Source: Oscillospiraceae bacterium (lineage in GTDB: Bacteria > Bacillota > Clostridia > Saccharofermentanales > Saccharofermentanaceae). From it: a stretch of DNA of 62,521 bases. Numbering within the stretch: position 1 is the first letter of the stretch; every line of letters begins with the position of its first letter. The stretch is taken from positions 5,505 to 68,025 of the forward strand of contig CADCLV010000003.1 in assembly GCA_902802325.1 (NCBI GenBank), given 5' to 3'. The position numbers and the translations under genes were made by a program. This document shows, piece by piece, positions 1 through 9,632 of the stretch. Under the pieces are notes generated by a model. The model was not told the origin of the DNA. It searched no databases and was given only the letters and a program-made list of their open reading frames with translations.

Positions 1-699
1 CAGAACGTGAACCTGACCGTGGAACGAGGGGAGTTCGTCGCCATTATGGGTGAGTCCGGTTCGGGTAAGACAACACTTTTGAATATTCTGGCCACACTGG
101 ATAAGCCGACCGAGGGTGAAGTGATCCTGGACGGAAAAGCCATGCATGCCATTAAGGACAAGGAACTGGCGAAGTTTCGAAGAGAACGGCTGGGATTCGT
201 GTTCCAGGAGTTTAATCTTCTGGATAATTTCTCGGTAAGAGATAATATCTATCTGCCTTTAGTTCTGGCCAATGTGGCGCATCAGGAAATGGCAAAACGG
301 ATCGCGCCGATTGCAGACAGACTTGGGATCACATCTCTTTTGGAAAAGTTCCCGTATGAGATCTCCGGTGGCCAGAAGCAGCGCGTGGCTGTTGCCCGGG
401 CCATTATTACGATGCCGGAACTGGTACTGGCGGATGAACCGACCGGAGCTCTTGATTCCCGTTCCACCGATGAGCTTTTGGAGCAGTTTTCGAATATTAA
501 TAAAGACGGGCAGACGATCCTGATGGTTACCCACTCCGTAAAAGCGGCAAGTACTGCAGGAAGAGTACTGTTTATTAAGGACGGTATCGTCTATCACCAG
601 ATCTATCGTGGAAACGAGAGCAACAGTGAGTTCTACAGAAGGATCTCCGATTCTCTGACCGCCCTCATGGGCGATGGCTTTCAAGCGGTCAAGGATTAA
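1..699 (+). CDS. ABC transporter ATP-binding protein, BceA-like (5' end outside window)
   Basis: ATPase subunit of a BceAB/MacB-type transporter, which in Firmicutes usually detoxifies or senses peptide antibiotics. Visible motifs are Walker A GESGSGKTT, Q-loop FVFQEFNLLDN, signature SGGQKQRVAVARA, Walker B LVLADEPTGALD and the H-switch VTHS. The reading frame is open to base 1 (codons for Q-N precede the GTG at base 7), and family members have about 25-30 further residues before this point, so the true start lies outside the window. The permease follows 18 bases after the stop. A BceRS-type two-component system often lies next to such pairs; none is visible on the downstream side. Family assignment is secure, the exported substrate is unknown. 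Confidence 0.93.
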   Translation, partial: QNVNLTVERGEFVAIMGESGSGKTTLLNILATLDKPTEGEVILDGKAMHAIKDKELAKFRRERLGFVFQEFNLLDNFSVRDNIYLPLVLANVAHQEMAKRIAPIADRLGITSLLEKFPYEISGGQKQRVAVARAIITMPELVLADEPTGALDSRSTDELLEQFSNINKDGQTILMVTHSVKAASTAGRVLFIKDGIVYHQIYRGNESNSEFYRRISDSLTALMGDGFQAVKD

Positions 700-717
700 T
701 CGCGGAGGGCTAAACAT

Positions 718-2727
718 ATGAGAAATATATATCGAAGTCTGGCGCGGAATGCGCTATCTAAGAATAAACTCGTCTATATGCCGTACATCATTTCGGCCAT
801 CATGATGATCACGATCTCTTATGTGATCTTCGCCGTTTCCTCAGACGATGTGATCGCTTCCATTGAAGGCGGCGCATCACTTCAGATGGTGATGCGGCTG
901 GGCATTCTCGTCATGTATAATATCTCTTTTTTCTTCCTTATGGGTGTCAGCTGTTTTGTGATCAAGCAAAGGAAGAAAGAACTGGGCCTTTACAGCGTTC
1001 TGGGCATGCAGAAAAAGCACATCATACGTGTACAGTTTATCGAGAATTTTATCGTCTATCTGATCAGTGCGGTTACGGGTACTGTGGTGGGTATCGTCCT
1101 TACAAAACTGATGCAGCTGGGTATTTTGAAACTCTATAACCAGGAAGCGGATTTCGGATGGGATATCCAGATCGGTCCGACGATCATCAATGCTGCGGCT
1201 TTCGCCGTATTCTTCTTCGTTTTCTTCCTGATCAATGCGATCGGTATTCTTCGGACAAATACGCTGGAATATATGAAAGAACAGGCGCGGGGTGAGAAGA
1301 AACCGAAATCCAACTGGATCCTGGCCATTATCGGTATCGCGTGCCTGGCGGGCGGATACTACCTTTCCTTCCGTTCCCAGTCAGCGGTGGATGCGGTCAA
1401 CATGTTCTTTATTGCAGTCATGCTGGTCATCATCGGTACGGTTGCGCTGTTTACGGCAGGCAGCATTACTCTTTTGAATACGATGAAGAAAAAGAAGAGC
1501 TACTACTATAAGACTTCCCACTTCATCTCCGTGTCCGGTATGCTTTACAGAATGAAAAGAAATGCCGCAACGTTGGCATCGATCTGTATCTTTGCCACCA
1601 GTGTGCTGGTCACACTGTCTTCTGTGGTGACACTTTACTGGACCGTGAGAAGTCTGGTGGAGGAACGTTTCCCGGTAAGTTATACTCTGGTTTACGATTC
1701 AGAAGGAGAAGATCCGGAGACGTATTACGAGAAGATCACTGCCGGCGCGGAAAAATGCGGCGTGAAGATCGATCTGCTCATGAAGTATAAATACTATAAC
1801 GCCTTCGGCAGCATCGATAACGGCTTCATTATGACCTACCCGTCCTATGCGGCGGTGGATACAGTCGAAGTATTTATTCTTCCGCTTTCTACCTACAATG
1901 AATCCCTGGGAAGTGAACTTCAGCTTGCTTCGGATGAAGTCGGCATCGCCGCCCTTTCCGGGAAAATTCCATCCGGAGATTTCAGTTTCCGGACCACAGA
2001 TCCGGAGTTCAATGAACTTCCTGATTATTCTTCGCTCTATCATTCCGTGCCGCTTTCCGAAGTGCCACTGGTCAGCTACGGAAATTCGATCAATGTGATC
2101 GACGGGATCTATTTCGTTGTGCTTCCGGATGAGGAATTCACTAATGTGAAACCATACATCAATCCCACTGCACTGGAGTATGGAGATGGGCATACTTTTG
2201 TTTCCATCAACACCTCATCCGGAAGAGATGCCCAGATGGATTTTTATAATGAGCTGACTAAGAATCAGAAGGACTACGGGTATGTCTTTGAAAACTCGCA
2301 GGTAAATATGGTTGAATCGATCACCGGTCTTTACGGCGGACTGTTCTTCCTGGGACTGTTCCTGAGTGCGGCTTTCCTGACGATCACGATCCTGAATATG
2401 TACTTCAGCCAGATCATGCAGGGCTATGAGGACAGTAAGCGTTTTGCCATCATGCGTAAGGTGGGACTTACGAAGAAAGAGATCAAGAAGTCTGTCAATT
2501 CCCAGATCGTTGTGGTATTTATCCTGCCGATCCTGGTCGCGGTGATCCATACCGCCGCGTCCTTCCCGATGGTCAACCGCATCCTGGTACTCTTTGGCGG
2601 AGTCAAGGCGTCCCTATTCCTTGTGATCCTTGCTATCTGTATCGTTGTCTTTACCGTTGTCTATACGGTGGCCTATCTTTTCACAAGAAGAACATATCTG
2701 AAGCTTGTCAGCGGAATGAATATGTAA
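718..2727 (+). CDS. FtsX-like ABC transporter permease, BceB-like
   Basis: Membrane subunit paired with the upstream ATPase. The protein has 669 residues, typical of BceB. It shows an N-terminal membrane segment, an FtsX-like block of membrane helices at about residues 50-190, further helices at about 195-330, a large extracytoplasmic domain at about 330-530 that in BceB proteins recognises the antibiotic or its lipid target, and a C-terminal FtsX block with the last three helices. The start ATG at 718 follows GGAGGG at a normal distance and 18 bases of intergenic sequence, so the two genes are cotranscribed. Specificity cannot be read from sequence. Confidence 0.9.
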   Translation: MRNIYRSLARNALSKNKLVYMPYIISAIMMITISYVIFAVSSDDVIASIEGGASLQMVMRLGILVMYNISFFFLMGVSCFVIKQRKKELGLYSVLGMQKKHIIRVQFIENFIVYLISAVTGTVVGIVLTKLMQLGILKLYNQEADFGWDIQIGPTIINAAAFAVFFFVFFLINAIGILRTNTLEYMKEQARGEKKPKSNWILAIIGIACLAGGYYLSFRSQSAVDAVNMFFIAVMLVIIGTVALFTAGSITLLNTMKKKKSYYYKTSHFISVSGMLYRMKRNAATLASICIFATSVLVTLSSVVTLYWTVRSLVEERFPVSYTLVYDSEGEDPETYYEKITAGAEKCGVKIDLLMKYKYYNAFGSIDNGFIMTYPSYAAVDTVEVFILPLSTYNESLGSELQLASDEVGIAALSGKIPSGDFSFRTTDPEFNELPDYSSLYHSVPLSEVPLVSYGNSINVIDGIYFVVLPDEEFTNVKPYINPTALEYGDGHTFVSINTSSGRDAQMDFYNELTKNQKDYGYVFENSQVNMVESITGLYGGLFFLGLFLSAAFLTITILNMYFSQIMQGYEDSKRFAIMRKVGLTKKEIKKSVNSQIVVVFILPILVAVIHTAASFPMVNRILVLFGGVKASLFLVILAICIVVFTVVYTVAYLFTRRTYLKLVSGMNM

Positions 2728-2821
2728 ACATTTTTCCTTCTTTCGTGCTTGTGATACAATTTCCCTAAGGAGAAACTGTTGCCCGAGAAAATGACAGAAA
2801 AAAAGAAAGTGGGAAAAGAAT

Positions 2822-3460
2822 ATGAAGCAATCATGCAAATGGATGGCGCTTCTGTTGTCCGGATTAATGCTTCTTTCGGCCTGCAATAAGTCGGAGGAGA
2901 CAACAAAGAAACAGAAGACGAAGACGAAGAAGACGAAAGTGGAAGACGTGGATGTGGATGAGACGGATGAACCTGAAGTGACGAAAAAACAAAAGAATCG
3001 TTCAGCAAGTCTTCAGAGTAAGGATTTCGGCTCCTATACGTTGGACGGGTCCTGGGTCGAAGTGGAAAGCCAGTCAATGCCGCCGGAGATCTTCGTTTAC
3101 TGCCTGAAGGGAAATGAAGATTCGAAAACACCGCCGAATAATATCGTGGTACGCTATGGTACCAATGACTATACAAAGGAACAGCATGAAGATTTCTGTA
3201 CGGCGATCCTGGTACAGGTCAAACAGCAGGCCGCATCCTTTGGCGGCGATGCCCACATGGAAGAATTTGGAGAAATCAACGGATGCATGTGCTATAAGTT
3301 TGTGATGGACTGTGACCCGTATACGATCCAGTGGTATTTCTGCGGAGAGAAAGAATTTGTCATGGTCGGCATGTCGATCTACGATCAGGAAGCGGCGAAG
3401 GAAGATCGTATTGAGGAAGTTGCCCAGATGATCGTGGACAGTTTTATATGGAACCGGTAA
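2822..3460 (+). CDS. Putative lipoprotein with Lys/Asp-rich linker
   Basis: A 212-residue protein of unknown function. A short charged N-terminus, a hydrophobic core and the lipobox LLSAC (Cys21) predict a lipoprotein signal peptide, so it should sit on the outer face of the membrane. A Lys-rich then Asp/Glu-rich linker (residues 23-60) precedes a compact domain of about 140 residues with several Cys, Tyr and Trp. It lies 94 bases after the BceB-like gene, with a possible TACAAT -10 element at 2754, so it may have its own promoter. A role as accessory protein of the exporter is possible but is only inferred from position. Confidence 0.75.
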   Translation: MKQSCKWMALLLSGLMLLSACNKSEETTKKQKTKTKKTKVEDVDVDETDEPEVTKKQKNRSASLQSKDFGSYTLDGSWVEVESQSMPPEIFVYCLKGNEDSKTPPNNIVVRYGTNDYTKEQHEDFCTAILVQVKQQAASFGGDAHMEEFGEINGCMCYKFVMDCDPYTIQWYFCGEKEFVMVGMSIYDQEAAKEDRIEEVAQMIVDSFIWNR

Positions 3461-3516
3461 GTCATTGAAAAACGGATCGGATCCTTCAAAAAATTGACAA
3501 AATGTTTATAAACGGA

Positions 3517-3570
3517 AGAACCTCCATAGGGTACAATCGTAGTGTATGACAATTACCCTTTGGAGGTTCT
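3517..3570 (+). promoter_or_regulatory. Inverted repeat that buries the GH3 ribosome-binding site
   Basis: AGAACCTCCA (3517-3526) pairs with TGGAGGTTCT (3561-3570), and after one mismatch the stem continues with A3528-T3559 and GGGT/ACCC, giving 15 pairs around a 22-base loop. The 3' arm contains the Shine-Dalgarno GGAGG of the GH3 gene, whose ATG is at 3574. In a transcript starting upstream the ribosome site would be sequestered. A TACAAT at 3532-3537 could instead be a -10 box inside the dyad, in which case the left arm would act only as DNA. It may also act as a weak terminator for the lipoprotein gene, since TTTT follows. Confidence 0.6.
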
Positions 3571-3573
3571 TTT

Positions 3574-6387
3574 ATGCCTGAATATATTCTTGACTGGAAC
3601 AAATATACAGACTGTGCGATCCGCGTGGCAGAAGAAGGTTCCGTCCTTTTAAAAAATGACCGGGAGGCGCTTCCGCTTTCCAAGGGGGCGAATGTGGCAG
3701 TCTTCGGAAGAATGCAGGACCATTACTATAAGAGCGGTACTGGCTCCGGCGGTATGGTAAACGTCAAGCACGTCGTCTCGATCCTGGAAGGCCTTCGAAA
3801 TGATGGTGATATAACGATCGATACGGAGCTTTCCGCCCTTTACGAAGAGTGGGAGAAAGATCATCCGGTAGATCCGGGTCTGGGCTGGGGAAAAGAGAAT
3901 TGGTCCCAGGAAGAGATGCCGCTTTCAGATGAGGTGGTCGAAAAGGCGGCTTCCCGAAATGATGCGGCGATCCTGGTGATTGCCAGAACCGCAGGAGAAG
4001 ACCGGGATAATACAGCAGAAAAGGGTTCTTTCTTCCTGCGTGACGGGGAAGAGGAGATGATCAGAAAAGTCTGTAAAGCTTTCCCGAAGACCATTGTGCT
4101 TTTAAATGTGGGCAACATTATCGATATGTCCTTTGTGGAAAAATATGACCCGGCTTCTGTCATGTATATCTGGCAGGCCGGCATGATCGGCGGTACGGCG
4201 GTCGCGAATCTGGTTACCGGAAAAGCGGTGCCGTCCGGATGTCTGACAGATACTATTGCAAGAGAGATCGCCGACTATCCGTCTACCGAGAATTTCGGCG
4301 GGGAAGACTTAAGTAAAGATTTCTACGCAGAAGATATTTTTGTCGGCTACCGATATTTTTCCACCTTTGCTCCGGAGAAGGTGCTGTATCCTTTCGGATA
4401 TGGTCTTTCCTATACGAACTTTTCTATCTCCGACGTGGCATTCTCTTCTCATGGTACGGATGTGAAGCTGTCTTTGAAAGTGACAAATATGGGAAAAGTT
4501 TCCGGCAAAAAGACCGTGATGGTCTTTGCGGAAACGCCTTCGGACAAATTGGCCGCGGCCTCCCGGGTGCTGGTGGATTTCAAAAAGACAGAAGAACTTA
4601 TGTCCGGACAAGAACAGGTCCTGGAGTTTTCATTTGGCTCAAGCCGCTTCGCCTCTTTTGACGATGACGGAAGGCTTCTGGGAAAAACCGGATGGGTACT
4701 GCCTTCCGGAAAATATACTTTTTTCGTGGGTGAAAATGCAGCGGATATGGAAGAAGCCGGATCATTTACTTTGGATTCGGATACGATGCTGGAAGAACTG
4801 GAGTCCGCAGCCAAGCCGCGGGAAGCTTTTTCCCGTCTGACTCTTTCTTCTGGAAATGCACCTGCCGCCTCCAGAAAAGCATATGAACCGGTACCGCTTC
4901 GGGAAGTGGAGCATGTGGAAAGCAGACTTTCAAGACTTCCGAAGGAGATCCCTCAGACGGGAGATATGGGAATCAAATTTTCTGATGTGAAGACCGGAAA
5001 GAATACCATGGACGAGTTTATCGCCCAGCTTTCTGATGAAGATCTGAGCCTGATCATCCGGGGAGAAGGTATGAGCAGTCCGAAGGTCACCACAGGAACA
5101 GCGGCTGCCTATGGCGGCGTGACGAAAGAACTCCGGGGAAAAGGCGTACCGGTGCTTTGCTGCGATGACGGCCCTTCCGGTATGCGTATCGATAGCGGTA
5201 AGAAAGCATTTGCTCTTCCTAACGGCACCTGCCTGGCCTGCACATTCAATGAAGCATTGAATGAAGAACTTTTCGACTACTTCGGCATCGAGATGATCAG
5301 TAATGAAGTGGACTGCATCCTGGGGCCCGGTATCAATATCCACCGCCATCCCTTGAACGGAAGAAACTTCGAATATTTTTCCGAGGATCCGCTTCTGACC
5401 GGACGTATGGCATCGGCGCAGATCCGGGGCTTGGAAAAGCACGGGGTCAGCGCTACCATCAAGCATTTCTGCTGTAATAACCGGGAGACGCAACGCCGGT
5501 ATATGGATTCCATCGTATCGGAAAGAGCACTTCGTGAGATCTATCTGAAAGGCTTTGAGATCGCTGTCAAAGAAGCCGGAGCCAGAAGCATCATGACCGT
5601 ATATAACATGATCAACGGCTGCTTCGGTACCTCGAACTATGAACTGGATAACATCATCCTTCGTGACCAGTGGAACTATAAAGGCCTTCTCATGACAGAC
5701 TGGTGGGCATTTATCGATGAGCCTTCGGACAATCCCTTCGACCATTCGCTTCGGGAGCATTCCCTTATGGCGCGGGCCCAGTGCGATGTCTATATGGTCT
5801 GCTCTTCGGTGGAAAAAGGAGATCTTCTTTCTACGGATACCTATGAGAATCTGACGAATGGAAAAACTGATCTGATCACCCGATCCGAGCTTCAGAGAAA
5901 TGCCGGAAATATCCTGCGTTTTGCATTAAATACACCTGCCATGGATGCGGTCATGGGTGACCGGCCTAAGGTCAAGCATATCGACTGTCCGTTCTCCGAT
6001 GACACCATCGAAGCGAAAGTGGATGTGTACTATGAGATCGATAAAGATCCGGTGATCGAGCTTTCTGTGGATACGGCAGATGGAAAGGATTTCGTATTCG
6101 GCCTTACTACCGACCGTCCCGGCATGTATGAGTGCGAGCTTGTGGCAGTATCGGATCTGTCGCCTCTGGCCCAGCTTCCGGTTACGCTCTATTACACCAG
6201 TATTCCCATGCACGTAGTGCCTTTCAACGGGACAGAAGGAGAGGAGGTCAGTAAGACCATCCAGATCGGCCTTCTGAATAAGCACTCGATCTTTAGAATG
6301 CATTTCGGAAAGCGCGGACTTCGCCTCTTGAGACTGAAGTTCCGTTTCAAAGACGGCGTGGATTCGATCAAGTTCGACGATATGTAA
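3574..6387 (+). CDS. Glycoside hydrolase family 3, domain-permuted beta-glucosidase-like enzyme
   Basis: Predicted cytoplasmic beta-glycosidase of 937 residues without a signal peptide, acting on imported oligosaccharides. The domain order is reversed from the usual one: the (alpha/beta)6 sandwich domain comes first (residues 10-250, VAEEGSVLLKND, then GYGLSYTNF near 273), followed by a fibronectin-III-like domain (about 285-400), and then the TIM barrel (about 475-790) with CDDGPSGMR, KHFCCNN and the nucleophile segment LMTDWWAF, whose Asp709 is the predicted catalytic residue. A C-terminal beta-rich region of about 130 residues follows. This order is known in family 3 enzymes of Ruminococcus and Butyrivibrio. 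The exact sugar is not predictable. Confidence 0.92.
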   Translation: MPEYILDWNKYTDCAIRVAEEGSVLLKNDREALPLSKGANVAVFGRMQDHYYKSGTGSGGMVNVKHVVSILEGLRNDGDITIDTELSALYEEWEKDHPVDPGLGWGKENWSQEEMPLSDEVVEKAASRNDAAILVIARTAGEDRDNTAEKGSFFLRDGEEEMIRKVCKAFPKTIVLLNVGNIIDMSFVEKYDPASVMYIWQAGMIGGTAVANLVTGKAVPSGCLTDTIAREIADYPSTENFGGEDLSKDFYAEDIFVGYRYFSTFAPEKVLYPFGYGLSYTNFSISDVAFSSHGTDVKLSLKVTNMGKVSGKKTVMVFAETPSDKLAAASRVLVDFKKTEELMSGQEQVLEFSFGSSRFASFDDDGRLLGKTGWVLPSGKYTFFVGENAADMEEAGSFTLDSDTMLEELESAAKPREAFSRLTLSSGNAPAASRKAYEPVPLREVEHVESRLSRLPKEIPQTGDMGIKFSDVKTGKNTMDEFIAQLSDEDLSLIIRGEGMSSPKVTTGTAAAYGGVTKELRGKGVPVLCCDDGPSGMRIDSGKKAFALPNGTCLACTFNEALNEELFDYFGIEMISNEVDCILGPGINIHRHPLNGRNFEYFSEDPLLTGRMASAQIRGLEKHGVSATIKHFCCNNRETQRRYMDSIVSERALREIYLKGFEIAVKEAGARSIMTVYNMINGCFGTSNYELDNIILRDQWNYKGLLMTDWWAFIDEPSDNPFDHSLREHSLMARAQCDVYMVCSSVEKGDLLSTDTYENLTNGKTDLITRSELQRNAGNILRFALNTPAMDAVMGDRPKVKHIDCPFSDDTIEAKVDVYYEIDKDPVIELSVDTADGKDFVFGLTTDRPGMYECELVAVSDLSPLAQLPVTLYYTSIPMHVVPFNGTEGEEVSKTIQIGLLNKHSIFRMHFGKRGLRLLRLKFRFKDGVDSIKFDDM

Positions 6388-6419
6388 GAAGAGATTTCTC
6401 CGGTAAAGAAACTTCCGGA

Positions 6420-7697
6420 TCAGACGATCTGCAGAAGATAAAACTTGAGATAGTCGGTCTCGGGAATTGCCATGGCAACAGGGTGATCCGGGGCCGCTCT
6501 TCTTTCTTCGATGAGACGGAGAGTCACGCCGGCATCACGGGCAGCTTCCAGGAGCATTTTCCGGAACAGCTCATTGGGCATAAAGTGAGAGCAGGAACAG
6601 GTGGCTAAATAGCCTCCGCGGGGAAGCATCTTCATGGCCCGGTAATTGATCTCCTTATAGCCGCGCTTGGCATTATCCGTGGTCTTACGGCTCTTGGTAA
6701 AGGCCGGCGGATCCAGGATGATGAAGTTATAGTCCGCTTTCTGCTGCTCCAGCTTCGGAAGAAGCTCAAACACATCGGCGCAGATAAAATCCATCCGGTC
6801 GGAAAGACCGTTGATCCTGGCATTTTCCGAAGCCGTATCTACGGCAAACTGGGAAACGTCCACGGCGGTAACATGGGAAGCACCGCCTCTGGCCGCATTC
6901 ATGGCAAAGGAACCGGTATGGGTAAAGCAGTCAAGGACCTTCATGCCGGAAGCGAGCTTGCTGACAGCCAGACGGTTATATTTCTGATCCAGAAAGAAAC
7001 CGGTCTTCTGGCCGTTTTCCACATCTACGGTATAGCGGATCCCGTTTTCACAGATCTCTACACGGGGAGACGGAAAGTTTCCTTCAAGTGAACCGGGAAG
7101 AAAATCAGCCTTATACCAGCCTTTTTCCAGAGGAAGTCCTTCCTTTTCACGAAGGAGGGCCTCGTTTCTTTCAAAGATGCCACGGACGGCAACTCCGTCT
7201 TTTTCAAGTTCCTCTACAAGTGCCCGGTAAATACTGTCCTTGACCTTTTCCGTTCCGTAGGAAAGAACTTCGGTGGAAAGAATGTCTTCATAGCGGTCGA
7301 CTGTCAGACCGGGAAGTCCGTCCGCTTCGCCGAAAATAAGGCGGCAGCAGCAATAGTCGTCCTTCATGACGGTACGGCGCATATCCAGGGCATATTTCAC
7401 TCTTCGGGAAAAGAAAGCGGGCCCGAAAGTCTCGTTTGCATTATCCGAAAGGATCCGGATGCGGATCTTACTTTGAAGACTTAGAAAACCTGTTCCCAGA
7501 TAACGGCCTTTTCCGGAAAGAACATCGACCAGCGCGCCGTTTTCTACATCCAGATCTTCAGGAAAGATACCGTCACGGATCTTCTTTCCTGAAAATTCAG
7601 TGATCTCGGTATCGTAGACCCAGGGGTGTCCGCGCTTTACTGCGGCCTCGGCTTTTTCGGTAACGATGGCAGAAGGAAAGGTTCTCTCTTTTTTCAT
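6420..7697 (-). CDS. Class I SAM-dependent rRNA methyltransferase, RlmI/YwbD-like
   Basis: Predicted 23S rRNA (cytosine-5)-methyltransferase-like enzyme of 425 residues. An N-terminal PUA-like domain begins with AIVTEKAEAAVKRGHPWVY, followed by an EEHEI-type linker region and a Rossmann methyltransferase with VLDCFTHTGSFAMNAARGG as the SAM-binding motif I, LDPPAF as motif IV and TCSCSHFM as the motif carrying the catalytic Cys in this family. It is the last gene of a leftward operon; its ATG lies three bases past the NAD synthase stop, which implies coupled translation. The rRNA position modified is inferred from the family only. Confidence 0.88.
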   Translation of the reverse strand: MKKERTFPSAIVTEKAEAAVKRGHPWVYDTEITEFSGKKIRDGIFPEDLDVENGALVDVLSGKGRYLGTGFLSLQSKIRIRILSDNANETFGPAFFSRRVKYALDMRRTVMKDDYCCCRLIFGEADGLPGLTVDRYEDILSTEVLSYGTEKVKDSIYRALVEELEKDGVAVRGIFERNEALLREKEGLPLEKGWYKADFLPGSLEGNFPSPRVEICENGIRYTVDVENGQKTGFFLDQKYNRLAVSKLASGMKVLDCFTHTGSFAMNAARGGASHVTAVDVSQFAVDTASENARINGLSDRMDFICADVFELLPKLEQQKADYNFIILDPPAFTKSRKTTDNAKRGYKEINYRAMKMLPRGGYLATCSCSHFMPNELFRKMLLEAARDAGVTLRLIEERRAAPDHPVAMAIPETDYLKFYLLQIV

Positions 7698-7700
7698 GTT

Positions 7701-9626
7701 TTACTCCCGGACGCTTCGAAGTTCATCCAGCCAGACCTTGGTGGCTGCATCGGAAGGCATTTTCAGATCGCCTCTGGGAGAAAGATCCACAGAGCCGACT
7801 TTCGGGCCGTCCGGCATACAGGAACGCTTGAACTGCTGAGTGAGGAAACGCGTAATGAATTTTTCTTCCCACTTATAGATCGTATCGTCGTCGTATTCAC
7901 CGCAGAAGGCAACTTTGGCCAGACGGTAGATCTTCGACGGGGCAAAGCCCAGACGGACGAAGTAGTAGAGGAAGAAGTCATGAAGCTCGTAGGGCCCTAC
8001 CAGATCTTCGGTCTTCTGGGAAATCGTGCCGTTTTCTGTCGGCGGGAGAAGTTCCGGTGATACCGGTGTGGCTAAGATGTCACGAAGGACAGCGGAAAGT
8101 TCCGGCTGGGATTTTTCCACACGGTCAGCTTCGTAGGCGACCACATGACGGATCAGGGTCTTCGGAACAGAACCATTTACGGCATACATGGACATGTGGT
8201 CACCGTTGTAGGTTGCCCAGCCCAGCGCCAGTTCACTTAAGTCACCGGTTCCGACAACCAGAGAACCTTCATCATTTCCCAGATCCATGAGAAGCTGGGT
8301 GCGTTCTCTGGCCTGTGCATTTTCATAGGCCACATTATGGTTATCGATATCATGACCGATATCTTTAAAATGCTGGATCACGGACTCCTTGATGGAGATC
8401 TCGTCGATCTTCGCGCCATAGGCTTTGGCGAGCTCGATGGAATTATTTTTCGTTCTCGAAGTGGTGCCGAAGCAGGGCATGGTGATGGCATGGATATCGC
8501 TCTTGGGAAGTCCCATGATGTCAAAGGCGCGGGCGCTGACCAGGAAGGCCAATGTGGAATCAAGGCCGCCGGAAAGACCGACGATGACCTTCTTACTGTG
8601 AATATGATTCATGCGGGTCACCAGCGCCATGGCCTGGATCATCAGTATCTGCTCGCATCTTTCGGCGATTTCTTTCGGATCTTCCGGAGCAAAGGGATTC
8701 TTCGGCACTTTCCGGATCAGGGATAATTCATAAGGAAGATCCATGGGGAAAGTCACGATATCGAAGTCGGAATCCGAAGAAGTGTTGGCAAAGTCAGTTC
8801 TCCAGGCATCATCACGAAGACGCTCGCCGGAAAGAAGTTTCAGATCCAGATCGGTGTAGATGGCATCTTCGGAAAACGGGCGGCTTTCAGAAAGCTTTTT
8901 TCCGTTTTCATAGATAAAGTTGGTGCCGGCAAAAACCAGATCCGTCGTGGATTCACCTAAACCTGCATTGGCATAGATATAGGCGGCATGAAGCTTTCTG
9001 CTCTGGGCGGAAAGAAGAGAAGATGTCTTTTCCGTGGCGCCGACAATATAGGGACGGGAAGAAAGGGTGGCAATGATCTGGCATCCGGCCAGCGCCATGT
9101 CCACGTCATCCGAGATTGGTGCCCGGAGATCTTCATCAAAGATCACGCCGAAAGAAAACAGGTCATTATCACTGAAGTAAAGCGGCTGTCCGAAAGAGAT
9201 CTCTTCGTCAAAATACTCGTCGTAGAAAGAACCGTCGATCTCGTAAGGAGAGAAGTAACGGGACTGTTCTTCACTTAAGGTGAGCTTCACGTTACAGCCC
9301 AGAAGCATACCTTCGTGAAGGACCACGGCCAGGTTTAAAAGTTTTCCTTCGATATAAGCCGGAAGACCGATAATGAATACCTGCGGGGCATCCGAGGTTT
9401 CTTCCGCAATGCGGTACAGTGCTTCCCATGCATGATCGATAAAGGCTTCCTGACGGAAAAGATCACCGCAGGTACAGCCGGTCACGCAAAGTTCGGGAAA
9501 GACCAGAAGGGCACAGTCCTTATCTGCATTTTTCACGCAGGAAATGATCTGTTCAGCATTAAAGTCGATGTCTGCCACCCGGATCTTCGGGCTGGCGGCG
9601 CCTACACGTAAAAAACCGTCTTTCAT
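7701..9626 (-). CDS. nadE: NAD+ synthase with glutaminase-like domain lacking the catalytic Cys
   Basis: Last step of NAD synthesis, amidation of nicotinate adenine dinucleotide. The 641-residue protein has an N-terminal nitrilase-type glutamine amidotransferase domain and a C-terminal ATP-pyrophosphatase synthase domain with the PP-loop SGGLDS. Glu45 (VFPELCV) and Lys114 (CNVKLTL) of the nitrilase triad are present, but the segment that is normally E-I-C-E-D-L reads I-F-D-E-D-L, so the nucleophilic Cys is replaced by Asp164. Glutamine hydrolysis should therefore fail and the enzyme may use free ammonia. The start ATG follows AAAGGAG located in the end of the upstream gene; six bases separate the two. 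Confidence 0.93.
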   Translation of the reverse strand: MKDGFLRVGAASPKIRVADIDFNAEQIISCVKNADKDCALLVFPELCVTGCTCGDLFRQEAFIDHAWEALYRIAEETSDAPQVFIIGLPAYIEGKLLNLAVVLHEGMLLGCNVKLTLSEEQSRYFSPYEIDGSFYDEYFDEEISFGQPLYFSDNDLFSFGVIFDEDLRAPISDDVDMALAGCQIIATLSSRPYIVGATEKTSSLLSAQSRKLHAAYIYANAGLGESTTDLVFAGTNFIYENGKKLSESRPFSEDAIYTDLDLKLLSGERLRDDAWRTDFANTSSDSDFDIVTFPMDLPYELSLIRKVPKNPFAPEDPKEIAERCEQILMIQAMALVTRMNHIHSKKVIVGLSGGLDSTLAFLVSARAFDIMGLPKSDIHAITMPCFGTTSRTKNNSIELAKAYGAKIDEISIKESVIQHFKDIGHDIDNHNVAYENAQARERTQLLMDLGNDEGSLVVGTGDLSELALGWATYNGDHMSMYAVNGSVPKTLIRHVVAYEADRVEKSQPELSAVLRDILATPVSPELLPPTENGTISQKTEDLVGPYELHDFFLYYFVRLGFAPSKIYRLAKVAFCGEYDDDTIYKWEEKFITRFLTQQFKRSCMPDGPKVGSVDLSPRGDLKMPSDAATKVWLDELRSVRE

Positions 9627-9632
9627 ACGTTA

